Source: Chitinophagaceae bacterium (GTDB lineage: Bacteria; Bacteroidota; Bacteroidia; Chitinophagales; Chitinophagaceae). From it: 54,946 nucleotides of DNA. The DNA lies in assembly GCA_947455605.1 (NCBI GenBank), contig CANGOX010000012.1:1-54946 (forward strand), written 5' to 3'. The notes below the pieces were generated by a model, which did not search any database, was not told the DNA's origin, and saw only the letters and a program-made list of their open reading frames with translations. The position numbers and the translations under genes are program-made. Shown piece after piece: positions 43,412 to 53,282 of the stretch (the first letter of the stretch is position 1; each line of letters starts with the position of its first letter).

Positions 43412-43537
43412 GGCGTCTTTGCGAGGAACGAAGCAATCTGTGCTTCGAACTTTAGTGTGCCATAGTTTGTGAAGGCTTTTTAATTTCAGTCATTCCGAAG
43501 GTTGAGGCACAGATTGCTTCGTTCCTCGCAATGACGG
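43412..43537. repeat. Full GCGAGGAACGAAGCAATCTG long hairpin
   Basis: GCGTCTTTGCGAGGAACGAAGCAATCTGTGC (43414-43444) faces GGCACAGATTGCTTCGTTCC...GCAATGACGG (43506-43537), leaving a 60-base loop. It begins 4 nt from the transketolase stop and is the cleanest full copy of this family. Confidence 0.85.
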
Positions 43538-43541
43538 GTGT

Positions 43542-44504
43542 TTATTTCCTGCCCATCACTTTCTCACAAGCAGCAACAATAAACGGTGTATCCAAACCAT
43601 ACTTGGTCAATAGCTCCGTTGGTTTTCCGCTTTCGCCGAATGTGTCTTGAGTGCCAATGTATTCGATTGGAATAGGAAGATGTTTGGCTGCTACCTGTGC
43701 AACTGCATCACCTAATCCGCCAATTACATTGTGCTCTTCAACCGTAACGGCACATTTGGTTTTGGAGATCGATTTGATGATCGCTGCTTCGTCCAGTGGT
43801 TTAATAGTATGTATGTTGATCAGTTCTACGCTGATCCCTTTTTCTTCGAGTATGCGTCCGGCTTCAATGGCTTTCCATACCATATGGCCACAGGCAAAGA
43901 TGGTTACATCGGTTCCTTCACTTAATTGCTGTGCTTTACCGATCACAAAATCAGATCCGTCTTCTTTGGTAAAATTGGGCCATTTGGGACGGCCGAAACG
44001 TAAGTATACAGGCCCTTCGTATGAAGCAATGGCTTTTGTGGCTGCCTTGGTCTGGTTAAAATCGCAAGGTACGATCACTGTCATGCCTGGCAGCATTTTC
44101 ATAAGGCCAATATCTTCCAGTATCTGGTGAGTGGCTCCATCTTCACCCAGGGTTAATCCGGCGTGGGAGGCACAAATTTTTACATTCTTACCACTGTAGG
44201 CCACACTCTGGCGGATCTGGTCGTACACACGGCCGGTGCTGAAGTTGGCAAAAGTGGTGGTATAGGGTATTTTACCGCCAATGGTCATACCGGCTGCAAT
44301 ACCGATCATATTGGCTTCGGCAATACCCACCTGCACAAAACGATCTGGGAAATCTTTGATAAAAGGCGCGATCTTGAGTGAGCCGGCGAGGTCGGCTGTG
44401 AGTACCACTACGTTCTCATTCTCTTTACCTATCTCATACATGCCTTCGCCAAAACCGCCGCGGGTTTCTTTTTCATTGAGTACCTGGATGTCTTTCAGTT
44501 TCAT
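43542..44504 (-). CDS. Transketolase C-terminal subunit
   Basis: A 320-residue protein equal to the C-terminal half of transketolase: pyrimidine-binding domain (about 5-175; EGMYEIGKENENVVVLTADLAGS, and EANMIGIAAG) with the cofactor-activating Glu, plus the C-terminal domain (about 195-310). It pairs with a separate N-terminal subunit carrying the diphosphate site for the pentose phosphate pathway. The N-subunit gene usually sits directly upstream; here the upstream gene is the GH18/NodB/GT2 fusion, so the partner must be elsewhere. The ATG at 44504 fits family starts. Confidence 0.88.
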   Translation of the reverse strand: MKLKDIQVLNEKETRGGFGEGMYEIGKENENVVVLTADLAGSLKIAPFIKDFPDRFVQVGIAEANMIGIAAGMTIGGKIPYTTTFANFSTGRVYDQIRQSVAYSGKNVKICASHAGLTLGEDGATHQILEDIGLMKMLPGMTVIVPCDFNQTKAATKAIASYEGPVYLRFGRPKWPNFTKEDGSDFVIGKAQQLSEGTDVTIFACGHMVWKAIEAGRILEEKGISVELINIHTIKPLDEAAIIKSISKTKCAVTVEEHNVIGGLGDAVAQVAAKHLPIPIEYIGTQDTFGESGKPTELLTKYGLDTPFIVAACEKVMGRK

Positions 44505-44581
44505 ACTATCGGTTTGTGTTTCTTTATATGGAGTTGCAAAGTAAAGGAAAACGGGGGAAAAGTGTGAACTCACTACTCACC

Positions 44582-47500
44582 TCATGCTTCTGCCACCCCA
44601 ATATCCTTCACATTCCCGGTTCTCTTTAATACGCCCCAATGCTGTAACTCACCTTTAATGGCGCGTCGATAGGAGCGGAACAGGACGATCATCATGAGCC
44701 AACGGTAAATAAGGCGCTGGGGGATAAGCCAGATCAGCTTCCAGGGTTTTTCTCTTTCGAAGGCAAAAGCTAATGCAGCAATCAGGGCATCTACCAGTAA
44801 GAATACAAGGTAGTAAGCTGCGATCTTACCGCGGTTTTCGGTAAAGAGCCCAAAGAGCATGATCACATCGCCGATGGGACTGAAGAACGGGATGATATAT
44901 TTAAACAATAAGATATCCGGCAAAGCTACAAAACCAAGCGATTTGTATCTGCTTACAAACAAGGCATCCTTGTGTTTCCAGAAGGTCTGCATTACCCCAA
45001 AGGTCCAGCGATACCGTTGTTTGAAGAACATACTGAGTGTTTCGGGGGCTTCGGTCCAGGCAACAGCTTTGGCTTCATTGGCCACTATATATCCGGCACG
45101 TAAAATACGAATAGTGATATCGCAGTCTTCGGCAAGGGTATCGATGGTAAAACCACCCGCTTCTTCCAATGCCTGTTTTTTGAAAGCACCGATGGCACCG
45201 GGTACAACGGTAATGGCATTTACGTAGGCAAAACCTTTCCGGTCAAAATTCTGACTGATGGTATATTCAATGCTTTGCCATTTGGTAAGCAGGTTTACTT
45301 CATTGCCCACTTTTACCACACCGGCTACCGCGCCAACTTTTTCATCTGCGAAATTCTTCATCAGCTGGCTTACGGCATCGGGCATCAGTTTGGTATCGGC
45401 ATCAATACATACCACATATGCGGCTGTTGTTTGTTCAATACCAAAATTCAACGCAGAAGCTTTACCGCCATTGGGCTTGGTAAACGCTTTTACTTTCGGG
45501 TGATTATGGAAAGCAGCTTTTACATTTTCGTAGGTATTATCGGAGCTGCCATCATCTACAAAAATGATATCGAAATGCGGGTAATCGCAGCGCAAGAGAT
45601 TTTCGAGTGAACTAACAGCATTCACTTGTTCGTTAAATGCAGGAACGATAATAGATACGGCAGGATAGAATGAAACCTTCGTTACTGCTGCCAGCCGTTC
45701 TTTTCTTTTCTGTTTGAAAGCAAAAAAGCCAAGTACAAAAATTCTCACTGCACCAAATCCGAGAAATACCAGGAAGAGTGCGTAAATAAAGTGACTGAGA
45801 ATATAACCCGCTTCTGCAAAAATATAATTGAATTGAAGCAATGCATAGCCCATCCCTTTTTCAACAGGAGGCATCATGTCTTCCGGTTTTTTGTGAAGCA
45901 GGCTGGCTACGGTAATAAATTCATATCCTCTCGCCTGAAAATAGCGGATGATCTTTCCTGTGGCTTCAACGGTGGCACTTCTGTCGCCACCAGCATCATG
46001 AAGTAAGATGATATTTGCGCTATCATTATTACTTAAATGAAAATTATAAGCAGCGAGAACCCGGTTAAAGATACTATCGCCATTGAGGGAGGGAATATCT
46101 GCTTTCTGCCAGTCTTCCGGATCTATACTTTCTCCAATGGTGATATAATTACGCGTACGGCTTAAAGCTACGGGCACCATCTCCTCTGATTTCTCCGGAT
46201 CACTATCTGCATTATACGGTGCGCGGAACATGATGGTGCTTCGTCCGGTTAAACATTCGATCAATAAACGGGTAGCATCAATTTCAAGCAAGGCACGGCT
46301 CTTGCTCACTTCCGCCATATTGGGGTGTGTAAATGTGTGGTTACCTATCTCATGCCCTTCACGCATGATGCGTTTAACCAACGGGATGTTATTTTCTGCT
46401 TCAATGCCGGTTACAAAAAAAGCTGCAGGAACATGGTAGTAAGCAAGAGTATCTAAAATCTGTCTGGTATATAATGGGTCGGGACCATCATCATACGTGA
46501 GTACTAATTTTTTATCGGTACGCTTACCATATTTTCTTACCACATAAGAGGAAGGCAGTTTTTCATAATACTGTTCACTGATGAGCATGTCTACCGAATC
46601 AATTTCGGTTCGGATATAACCATCCGATGGTGTGGCCATCAGGTCCAATACCTCGCCCTCTCCAATAAAATCCGGGGTGCTCATACTCTTCACATCATTG
46701 AACTCTTTGAAGTTGAAATCGCTGAGCGCATCTTTACTCATGGATAGATGATAGAAATCCCAGAGCCTGTCGTCTTCACTACCCAAACGCCAAACGGCAG
46801 TTCCCGCCAGACCATATTCTGTTGCAAAACGGATGGTATTGAAATTGGTGCCCGCATCTGTAAAATACACATCGTGCAACAGATCCTTACCATCATAATA
46901 TTTAAAATGGCAATTGTAAGTATCATTGTCAAACTTGATATGGCCATCACTCTCTCTGGCAAGTGTAAGTGCTTCCTGGTAACTCAAACTAACCGTTGTA
47001 TCTGCTCCCCAGTCATAACCATACGCTGCAAGATTCAAAACGATCTTGGATGGCGGAACTTTTGTGGCCAGCTTGTTTACAGCATTCTGTATCCATTTCT
47101 GAGCACTTACAGGCCCCGGTTTAGTACTTTCTGAATATTGGTCATAGGCCATCAGAAATATATAGTCGTTATACCTGGCCAGCTCCTTATAATTATAATC
47201 TTCATTAAATGGCGATACATTCTGTGTTACCAGAAAACCATTGCTATGAAGTGTGTTGTATAATTTTCTTTCAAAATTGGTGAGTACTTCGTTGTTGTCT
47301 TCCTGCAGTTCTTCAAAGTCTACGTTGATGCCTGCAAAATCATATTGCCTTAGCAGCTTCACTACATCATTGATCAGACGGTCCATTTTTTTAGGATCAT
47401 TCAAAATGCGGTGTAAAGCGGCTCCGTTGAACTGCGCATTGAAACTGTTGGATAACATTGGCATCACTTTCACCCCTGACGCTTTAATGAGGTCGAAAGC

Positions 47501-47992
47501 TCTGCGGTCTTTTTCCATGGTAGAGAATAGCGTATCTGCTTTAGGATCGATAAAGAACCATTCCGGCAATACCAGATTCATCTTGGAAATATTCTTTCTG
47601 AGCGAGAAAAAAGATTGTGCATCCCAGGCTACATAAAATGCGGCACGGATACCAATGGAATCATTGAAAAGTGCAGAGTTGGAAAGATCCAGCACACTAT
47701 TGTTTTGACCGGTGCCTTGCCCTTTTGCCCATTTATCCTGGATCAGTTTACGGAAACCGCGGTATTTCTTTCCCAATTCGCTGGCGCGATAATCGGGTTG
47801 GTCTTCTGTCAATACTTTTTTAATAGCCCGGCTTTCCAAAGGTACATCCGGGTTCTTCATGCTGGATAAAGCGATGCCTATTACCACAATGGCCAATACC
47901 AGTACCACCAGCAATACCCTAACCCCCCACTTTACACGCTGCCAGCGGCCTGGGTTATTTGTATGAAATACCTGATTGGTAGATTTGTTCAT
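44582..47992 (-). CDS. GH18-like / polysaccharide deacetylase / GT2 synthase fusion protein
   Basis: A 1136-residue membrane protein. TM helix 22-44; GH18-like domain about 95-440 with GINVDFEEL (Asp225, Glu227; earlier DxxDxDxE Asp positions are Ala/Asn); NodB deacetylase about 490-700 with Asp501-Asp502, His552/His556 and RAPYN 590-594; TM about 733-757; GT2 synthase about 775-1010 with DDGSS 813-817, DAD 864-866, ED at 955-956 and QRYRW 992-996; further C-terminal helices. It likely makes a beta-linked hexosamine polymer, extrudes it, and deacetylates and trims it outside. The ATG at 47992 follows a TACTTTTG box. Polymer identity is inferred. Confidence 0.9.
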   Translation of the reverse strand: MNKSTNQVFHTNNPGRWQRVKWGVRVLLVVLVLAIVVIGIALSSMKNPDVPLESRAIKKVLTEDQPDYRASELGKKYRGFRKLIQDKWAKGQGTGQNNSVLDLSNSALFNDSIGIRAAFYVAWDAQSFFSLRKNISKMNLVLPEWFFIDPKADTLFSTMEKDRRAFDLIKASGVKVMPMLSNSFNAQFNGAALHRILNDPKKMDRLINDVVKLLRQYDFAGINVDFEELQEDNNEVLTNFERKLYNTLHSNGFLVTQNVSPFNEDYNYKELARYNDYIFLMAYDQYSESTKPGPVSAQKWIQNAVNKLATKVPPSKIVLNLAAYGYDWGADTTVSLSYQEALTLARESDGHIKFDNDTYNCHFKYYDGKDLLHDVYFTDAGTNFNTIRFATEYGLAGTAVWRLGSEDDRLWDFYHLSMSKDALSDFNFKEFNDVKSMSTPDFIGEGEVLDLMATPSDGYIRTEIDSVDMLISEQYYEKLPSSYVVRKYGKRTDKKLVLTYDDGPDPLYTRQILDTLAYYHVPAAFFVTGIEAENNIPLVKRIMREGHEIGNHTFTHPNMAEVSKSRALLEIDATRLLIECLTGRSTIMFRAPYNADSDPEKSEEMVPVALSRTRNYITIGESIDPEDWQKADIPSLNGDSIFNRVLAAYNFHLSNNDSANIILLHDAGGDRSATVEATGKIIRYFQARGYEFITVASLLHKKPEDMMPPVEKGMGYALLQFNYIFAEAGYILSHFIYALFLVFLGFGAVRIFVLGFFAFKQKRKERLAAVTKVSFYPAVSIIVPAFNEQVNAVSSLENLLRCDYPHFDIIFVDDGSSDNTYENVKAAFHNHPKVKAFTKPNGGKASALNFGIEQTTAAYVVCIDADTKLMPDAVSQLMKNFADEKVGAVAGVVKVGNEVNLLTKWQSIEYTISQNFDRKGFAYVNAITVVPGAIGAFKKQALEEAGGFTIDTLAEDCDITIRILRAGYIVANEAKAVAWTEAPETLSMFFKQRYRWTFGVMQTFWKHKDALFVSRYKSLGFVALPDILLFKYIIPFFSPIGDVIMLFGLFTENRGKIAAYYLVFLLVDALIAALAFAFEREKPWKLIWLIPQRLIYRWLMMIVLFRSYRRAIKGELQHWGVLKRTGNVKDIGVAEA

Positions 47993-48020
47993 AATGCTGC
48001 TATAGGCAAATACCGTGCTG

Positions 48021-48057
48021 CAAAAGTAAAAATAAAGGCTGCTATTGTGTAGCAGCC
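48021..48057 (-). terminator. Terminator after the CarB N-half gene, with -7 box for the fusion gene
   Basis: GGCTGCTA (48037-48044) pairs with TAGCAGCC (48050-48057). On the minus strand it is followed by a T-rich tract (TTTATTTTTA), then TACTTTTG (48028-48021), a -7 box 28 nt before the fusion gene ATG. Confidence 0.7.
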
Positions 48058-48068
48058 GGGGTGAAATT

Positions 48069-48105
48069 AGTCCATAGTCCATGGACCATGGTCTATGGAC
48101 TATGA
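48069..48105. repeat. CCATGG-word palindrome at the carB-half stop codon
   Basis: GTCCATAGTCCATGGACCAT and GGTCTATGGACTATG form a self-complementary run that ends 2 nt from the stop of the CarB N-half. Confidence 0.75.
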
Positions 48106-48106
48106 T

Positions 48107-49753
48107 CTAATTCTCAAACGTACTATAGAAATAAGGCGTCTTTGCTTCAAACTCGGCGCTACAGGTGTCTACCATTTTGTAAACGCGGGTAATACCAAGT
48201 GCTTTTCTCTTATCATATACCTGTTGATCGGTACAATCGCCATGCATTATGCGTGCGATCTGTGCATCACCAAAACCGTTTTTCTTGGCTTCTTTGAGTA
48301 ATTCGGTGGGTATGGTATCGATCGAATGCCTGGCAATTTCTTTTTCCATGATACAGATCAGCTGTATCTGGTGGATGAACCAACGGTCAATACGGGTGGC
48401 CTGAACGATGGATTTTACGGTAGATCCCTGCATAAGGGCATCTTTGATTCGGAAGATCCGGTCCCATTTCGGGGTCTTGATATATTCAACCAGTTCCTCA
48501 CTCTTCATCAGGCTTTTGCCATAATAACCTAAGCCAATGGCTTCATTCTCCAGGCTCTGACAGGCTTTCTGCAGCGCTTCGGTAAAGCTTCTGCCGATGG
48601 CCATTACCTCGCCCACGCTCTTCATTTGCAGTCCGAGTGTATCATTCGCGCCCTTGAATTTATCGAAGTTCCAGCGGGGCATTTTAACAATAACATAATC
48701 GAGGGCCGGTTCAAAATAGGCAGACGTTGTGCCGGTGATCTGGTTTTTCAGCTCATCCAGTGAGTAACCAATGGCCAATTTGGCAGCAATTTTTGCGATC
48801 GGATAACCGGTTGCTTTGGAGGCAAGGGCCGATGAGCGGCTTACACGCGGGTTGATCTCAACCGCGATCAGTTCTTCTGTTTCCGGATTCTGGGCAAACT
48901 GCACGTTACAACCACCGGAAAAATTACCTAAAGATCGCATCATCAGGATGGCTTTATTACGCATATCCTGAAAAGAGGTATCGCTCAGTGTCATGGCCGG
49001 GGCCACTGTAATGGAATCTCCGGTATGAACACCCATCGGGTCTACATTCTCAACGGTACAAATGATCACCACATTATCCTGCTGATCTCTTAAAAGTTCC
49101 AATTCAAATTCTTTCCATCCCAAAACCGCTTTCTCTACCAATACTTCGTGTATTGGGGAAGCTTTCAGTCCTCTTTCGAGTGCAGCATCCAGGTCTTCCT
49201 TGCTATGTACAAAACCACCACCTGTTCCACCCAGCGTAAATGAAGGGCGGATAACCAGCGGGAAGCCGATCTCCTGGGCAAATTCTTTTCCTTCCAGAAA
49301 GCTGTTGGCTACCCGGCTGGGTGCAACGGCAATACCGATTTTCACCATTAACTGGCGGAATTTTTCTCTGTCTTCAGCTGTGTCTATCGCAGCCACATCT
49401 ACACCAATCATCCGGGTATTGTATTTTTCCCAGATACCCAGTTCCTCAGCTTCTTTACAAAGATTGAGGGCTGTTTGTCCGCCCATGGTAGGCAGTACTG
49501 CATCTATCTGGTTTTCCTGCAGGATCTGTTCAATACTTTCTACCGTAAGAGGCAGGAGGTAAACCTTATCAGCCATCATCGGGTCTGTCATGATGGTGGC
49601 AGGGTTACTGTTGATCAGGATCACTTTGATCCCTTCTTCCCTAAGACTGCGGGCTGCCTGTGAGCCTGAATAGTCAAATTCGCAGGCCTGACCAATAATA
49701 ATGGGGCCTGAACCAACGATCAATACGGATTTAATGGAAGTGTCTCTTGGCAT
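48107..49753 (-). CDS. carB: Carbamoyl-phosphate synthase large subunit, N-terminal half only
   Basis: A 548-residue protein matching CarB's carboxyphosphate domain (1 to about 400; [21 protein letters not shown] at 10-30, [32 protein letters not shown]) and the oligomerisation domain (about 400-548). Normal CarB is about 1070 residues. The frame stops at YFYSTFEN, precisely in the linker where the second ATP-grasp half begins in full-length CarB. A terminator follows and an unrelated gene is next, so the carbamoyl-phosphate half must be encoded elsewhere (split carB, as in Aquifex or Methanocaldococcus) or is lost. The ATG at 49753 is 22 nt after a TACATTTG box. Confidence 0.88.
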   Translation of the reverse strand: MPRDTSIKSVLIVGSGPIIIGQACEFDYSGSQAARSLREEGIKVILINSNPATIMTDPMMADKVYLLPLTVESIEQILQENQIDAVLPTMGGQTALNLCKEAEELGIWEKYNTRMIGVDVAAIDTAEDREKFRQLMVKIGIAVAPSRVANSFLEGKEFAQEIGFPLVIRPSFTLGGTGGGFVHSKEDLDAALERGLKASPIHEVLVEKAVLGWKEFELELLRDQQDNVVIICTVENVDPMGVHTGDSITVAPAMTLSDTSFQDMRNKAILMMRSLGNFSGGCNVQFAQNPETEELIAVEINPRVSRSSALASKATGYPIAKIAAKLAIGYSLDELKNQITGTTSAYFEPALDYVIVKMPRWNFDKFKGANDTLGLQMKSVGEVMAIGRSFTEALQKACQSLENEAIGLGYYGKSLMKSEELVEYIKTPKWDRIFRIKDALMQGSTVKSIVQATRIDRWFIHQIQLICIMEKEIARHSIDTIPTELLKEAKKNGFGDAQIARIMHGDCTDQQVYDKRKALGITRVYKMVDTCSAEFEAKTPYFYSTFEN

Positions 49754-49775
49754 AGTTGCAAAAAAATAAATTGTG

Positions 49776-49783
49776 CAAATGTA
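49776..49783 (-). promoter_or_regulatory. TACATTTG -7 box for the carB half
   Basis: A perfect TAnnTTTG match on the minus strand, 22 nt upstream of the ATG, in the spacer shared with the divergent bcp gene. No -33 box with ideal spacing is seen. Confidence 0.5.
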
Positions 49784-49891
49784 AGGCTGAGGAGGCAAAG
49801 CAGACGTTATTTTTTGCCCCGAAAACGTCAAAATCGGGCAAAAGAGGCCAAATAGCGTTATCATTACATATTGAACACGTAAATAAAACAC

Positions 49892-50362
49892 ATGGCAGTA
49901 TTAAAAGAAGGCAGTAAAGCACCCCAGTTTAAAGCATTGGACCAGAACGGAAACCCTATTTCCCTGGCGGATTTCAAAGGCAAGAAAGTGATCTTATATT
50001 TTTACCCGAAAGACGATACACCCACCTGTACCATACAAGCCTGTAACCTCAGGGATAATTATGCCCTGTTACAGAAAAAAGGATACCAGGTAGTAGGTGT
50101 GAGCACCGATGACGTAAAAAGTCACAAAAAATTTGAAAAGAAGAACGATCTCCCTTTTCCGCTGGTAGCAGATGAGGATAAAAAAATTGTAGACAAATAC
50201 AATTTATGGGGCGAGAAAAAATTGATGGGCCATACTTACATGGGCACCACCCGTACCACTTTTTTAATTGACGAAACGGGTAAGATCGTAAAGATCATTG
50301 ACAAGCCTGTTAGTAAAAATCATACAGAAGAAATTCTGGAGGCTTGGAAGAGTGTAAAGTAA
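49892..50362 (+). CDS. bcp: Thioredoxin-dependent thiol peroxidase (Bcp/PrxQ)
   Basis: A 156-residue cytosolic peroxiredoxin that reduces hydrogen and organic peroxides with thioredoxin. The peroxidatic Cys46 sits in [10 protein letters not shown] and the resolving Cys51 five residues later (QACNLRD), as in E. coli Bcp. The conserved Arg is in [10 protein letters not shown] (about 118-127). The length equals that of E. coli Bcp (156). It is monocistronic, divergent from the carB half and convergent with the OmpA lipoprotein gene. Confidence 0.96.
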   Translation: MAVLKEGSKAPQFKALDQNGNPISLADFKGKKVILYFYPKDDTPTCTIQACNLRDNYALLQKKGYQVVGVSTDDVKSHKKFEKKNDLPFPLVADEDKKIVDKYNLWGEKKLMGHTYMGTTRTTFLIDETGKIVKIIDKPVSKNHTEEILEAWKSVK

Positions 50363-50381
50363 GGGTATAGAATATTATTTC

Positions 50382-50457
50382 TTGTTGGTGATCACACCAA
50401 CAAAGACGGAACGGAAAATAAAAAGGGTAAATCGTTTTTAGCGATTTACCCTTTTTT
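50382..50457. terminator. Two hairpins between bcp and ompA; second is a bidirectional terminator
   Basis: TTGTTGGTG/CACCAACAA (50382-50403, loop ATCA) is followed by a 14-bp perfect stem AAAAGGGTAAATCG / CGATTTACCCTTTT (50421-50455) with T runs on both strands, suited to terminate both convergent genes. Confidence 0.85.
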
Positions 50458-50475
50458 ATGGTAAGAGAAGAAGAA

Positions 50476-51384
50476 TTATTTCTTGGTCTCCAGTAATTTA
50501 AAGAACTGATCTAACTGAGGCAGAATTACGATACGTGTTCTGCGGTTAGCAGCACGGCCTTCGGCGGTTCCGTTATCTGCGAGTGGCAGGTATTGGCTGC
50601 GGCCGGCAGCGGTCATGCGTTTAGGGTCGAGGCCATAGGTATCTTGTAAGATACGCACTACGGTAGTGGCGCGTTTCACACTCAAATCCCAGTTGTCTTT
50701 GATACCTGCGCTCTGAATAGGCAATGAATCGGTATGTCCTTCTACCAGGAATTCGATATCAGGTTGTGCATTCAATACTTTGGCTACTTTACCTAACACT
50801 TCTTTAGCGCGGTCAGTTACATCATAGCTGGCACTTTTGAAGAGTAGTTTATCAGAAATATCTACATAAACAACCCCTTTGTCAACTTTGATATTGATGT
50901 CTTTGTCATCCAGGTTGCCGATCGCACCTTTCAGGTTCATCACCAATGCCATGTTCAGAGAATCTTTACGTGCAATAGAACCCTGAAGGTCTTTGATGTA
51001 AATATCTTTCGCACCGATATTGTCGAGAGATTTCTTAATGCTCTCAGCCTGTGCACCGGTTACTACAGAAAGATCTTTCAACTGGCTAAGAACTGTGTTA
51101 TTATTAGATCTCAGAAAATCGATCTGTTTGTTCAGGTCACTGATCTGTCCTTCCAATGCTGCTTTCTGTCCGTTAAGGCCGGCAATATTGGTATTGTCTT
51201 TGTCAACCTGGGTATTACACTTTTTCAACTCATCCTGCAGATCACGGTATTTACCTTGCAAAGCGAGGTAGTTGCCACTCAGTTCTGTGTACTTGGCCTT
51301 TTCTTCTTCCAGTTTTTTGGGGCTTACGCAAGAGAACATTGCCGCGGAAGTTATAGCAATGAGTAAGTAAACTTTTGCTTTCAT
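50476..51384 (-). CDS. OmpA-family peptidoglycan-binding lipoprotein
   Basis: A 302-residue lipoprotein: signal peptide with lipobox AMFSC (Cys19), a coiled-coil segment (about 25-125; regular KYRDLQDELKK, GLNGQKAALEGQISDLNKQ), and a C-terminal OmpA domain (about 165-295) with FLVEGHTDSLP (about 212-222), WDLSVKRATTVVRIL, and AEGRAANRRTRIVI near the end, which bind peptidoglycan. It probably anchors the outer membrane to the wall. The coiled coil may span the periplasm, Lpp-like. Single gene, convergent with bcp. Confidence 0.93.
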   Translation of the reverse strand: MKAKVYLLIAITSAAMFSCVSPKKLEEEKAKYTELSGNYLALQGKYRDLQDELKKCNTQVDKDNTNIAGLNGQKAALEGQISDLNKQIDFLRSNNNTVLSQLKDLSVVTGAQAESIKKSLDNIGAKDIYIKDLQGSIARKDSLNMALVMNLKGAIGNLDDKDINIKVDKGVVYVDISDKLLFKSASYDVTDRAKEVLGKVAKVLNAQPDIEFLVEGHTDSLPIQSAGIKDNWDLSVKRATTVVRILQDTYGLDPKRMTAAGRSQYLPLADNGTAEGRAANRRTRIVILPQLDQFFKLLETKK

Positions 51385-51519
51385 AGTAGATTCAGTTAGA
51401 TGATAAAATTAGCCCTTTCAGAACGAAGAGCGGGGGTATAAAATTGTGCTCATCGGGGTTGAGGGCAAAATAAATGCATTATTTGTGAGATTGGAGTTGA
51501 AGTTTTCAACAGGGGGAGG

Positions 51520-51560
51520 GAATTTTGAAATTTTGGAATTGGGAAATTTTGGAATTTGAT
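51520..51560. repeat. AAATTTTGGAATTGGG repeat
   Basis: GAATTTTGAAATTTTGGAATTGGGAAATTTTGG words as at 14519, here as a single arm between the acyl-CoA synthetase stop and the ompA start. Confidence 0.65.
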
Positions 51561-51623
51561 TTTATGGGAATACCCCGCGCATGTGCTAAAGGAAGCAGCA
51601 ACAGTATTATATACATAAAAAAA

Positions 51624-53276
51624 TTATACAAATACTACGGGCTCATTTGCCCGGATCCATTTTTCGTAATTGTCTCCAAAGCCGGCATCGATCATTTTTC
51701 GTTTGATCTTGAGGGTTGGGGTGAGCAGGCCGTTGGCTACCGTCCACTCTTCCGGAAGTACGATCAGTCTGGCTAATTGTTCGTGGTGTTCCAGTCCTTT
51801 ATTTACCGAGGCTATGATCTCTTTTAAAATACCGGCCAGGGTTTCTTTCGCATAGCTTCTGGCTGCTTCGGATAAGGTACATAATGCTATCGCGTTGGGC
51901 AAACCGGATCCTACCACACAAACCTGTGCCAGCTGCGGGTTTTGTAAGAACTTACTTTCAATCGGAGCAGGCATTATGTATTTGCCTTTACTGGTCTTGA
52001 ACTGGTCTTTGATGCGGCCCGTGATCGTGAGAAAGCCATCCGCATCTATCGATCCTTCATCGCCTGTGCGTAAGAAACCATCTTCAAAACATTCGGCAGT
52101 TAATGCAGGCTCTTTATAATAGCCTAGCATGCTGGCATCACTTTTCACCTGTACCTCATTGTCTTTTCCGAGTCGTACTTCAACACCTTCGTAAGATTGT
52201 CCAACCGTTCCAAAACGAACGGCACCTTTTCTGTTAGAATGCGAGAGGGCTACATTTTCCGTCATGCCATAGGCTTCCTGTATAATGATACCCAGTTTGG
52301 CAAACCAACGCAAGACTGCAGGATTGATAGGTGAAGCACCCGTAAAAATAAATTCAGCTCTGGTTAATCCCAGTTTTTTGCGGATCGCTTTTTTAATGAT
52401 CGATGACACGATAGGGATGGCCAGTAAACGGTCCATTTTTTTCTGCGGCATTTTTTTCAGCACGCCTTCCTGCAGTTTTTCCCAGATCCTGGGTACGGCA
52501 AGAAATACAGTGGGCCGTGTATCGGAGAGGTTTTTGGCAAATGTGTCCATCGATTCTACAAAATAAACGCTGCTGCCGGTAAATACGGCACCACATTCTA
52601 CCAGCATTCTTTCTGCTACATGACAAAGGGGGAGATAAGAGAAAAAGATCTCTTCATTGATATCAGGATAACTGATCAGGAATGAATTCACCGCAAAACC
52701 TACTGCATGAAAGGTATGCATCACGCCCTTGGGTTGACCGGTGGTGCCGGAAGTATATACAATACAGGTAAGTGAATGTGGATCTATATCAGGCTTACCC
52801 TGTAAGGGTTCCATATCTTTTACCAGATCAGTCCAGTTCAAACAATCTGCATTGGGGTAGAAAGGAAACGTAATACGGATCAGATCATTAGGCACCCCCT
52901 TTCTTAACTCCTCCGGGTTATCCAGTTTACCGATAAAAATGGCTTTGCTTTCGCTGTGAAGAATGATCTCGTTAAGGGCTTCGGGTGTGATATTGGGATA
53001 AAGCGGAACAGAAATACAGCCGGCCATCGCAATAGCCAGATCGGTCATGATCCAGTGTGCACAGTTTTTACTGAGGATGGCTACCTTATCATTTTTGCCA
53101 AGTCCCATCTGTTTCAGTGCGGCTGCCATCCTTCTTACTTCTTCACCTGCCTGCTGCCAGGTAAAATTCCGGTAAACGCCATTTACCGGCTCGGCCAGAA
53201 AAAGCTTACCGGCACGCAAAGATTCGAACTCGCAGAACTTGTCAATGATGGTTGGGTAATATCCTTTCATATACAT
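51624..53276 (-). CDS. Long-chain acyl-CoA synthetase (AMP-forming)
   Basis: A 550-residue ANL enzyme of the long-chain/FAA type. The P-loop IVYTSGTTGQPKGVMHTFHAV begins near 168, the eukaryote-like LACS motif IFTGASPINPAVLRWFAKLG near 311-330, EAYGMTENVALSHSN near 335-349, and the hinge FLTITGRIKDQFKTSKGKYIMP near 414-435. Its length is slightly short of bacterial FadD-like LACS (about 600). It begins 6 nt after the acyltransferase gene stop, so the two are coupled: activation of fatty acid plus transfer to a glycerophosphate or other acceptor. Confidence 0.92.
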   Translation of the reverse strand: MYMKGYYPTIIDKFCEFESLRAGKLFLAEPVNGVYRNFTWQQAGEEVRRMAAALKQMGLGKNDKVAILSKNCAHWIMTDLAIAMAGCISVPLYPNITPEALNEIILHSESKAIFIGKLDNPEELRKGVPNDLIRITFPFYPNADCLNWTDLVKDMEPLQGKPDIDPHSLTCIVYTSGTTGQPKGVMHTFHAVGFAVNSFLISYPDINEEIFFSYLPLCHVAERMLVECGAVFTGSSVYFVESMDTFAKNLSDTRPTVFLAVPRIWEKLQEGVLKKMPQKKMDRLLAIPIVSSIIKKAIRKKLGLTRAEFIFTGASPINPAVLRWFAKLGIIIQEAYGMTENVALSHSNRKGAVRFGTVGQSYEGVEVRLGKDNEVQVKSDASMLGYYKEPALTAECFEDGFLRTGDEGSIDADGFLTITGRIKDQFKTSKGKYIMPAPIESKFLQNPQLAQVCVVGSGLPNAIALCTLSEAARSYAKETLAGILKEIIASVNKGLEHHEQLARLIVLPEEWTVANGLLTPTLKIKRKMIDAGFGDNYEKWIRANEPVVFV

Positions 53277-53282
53277 AGCAGT

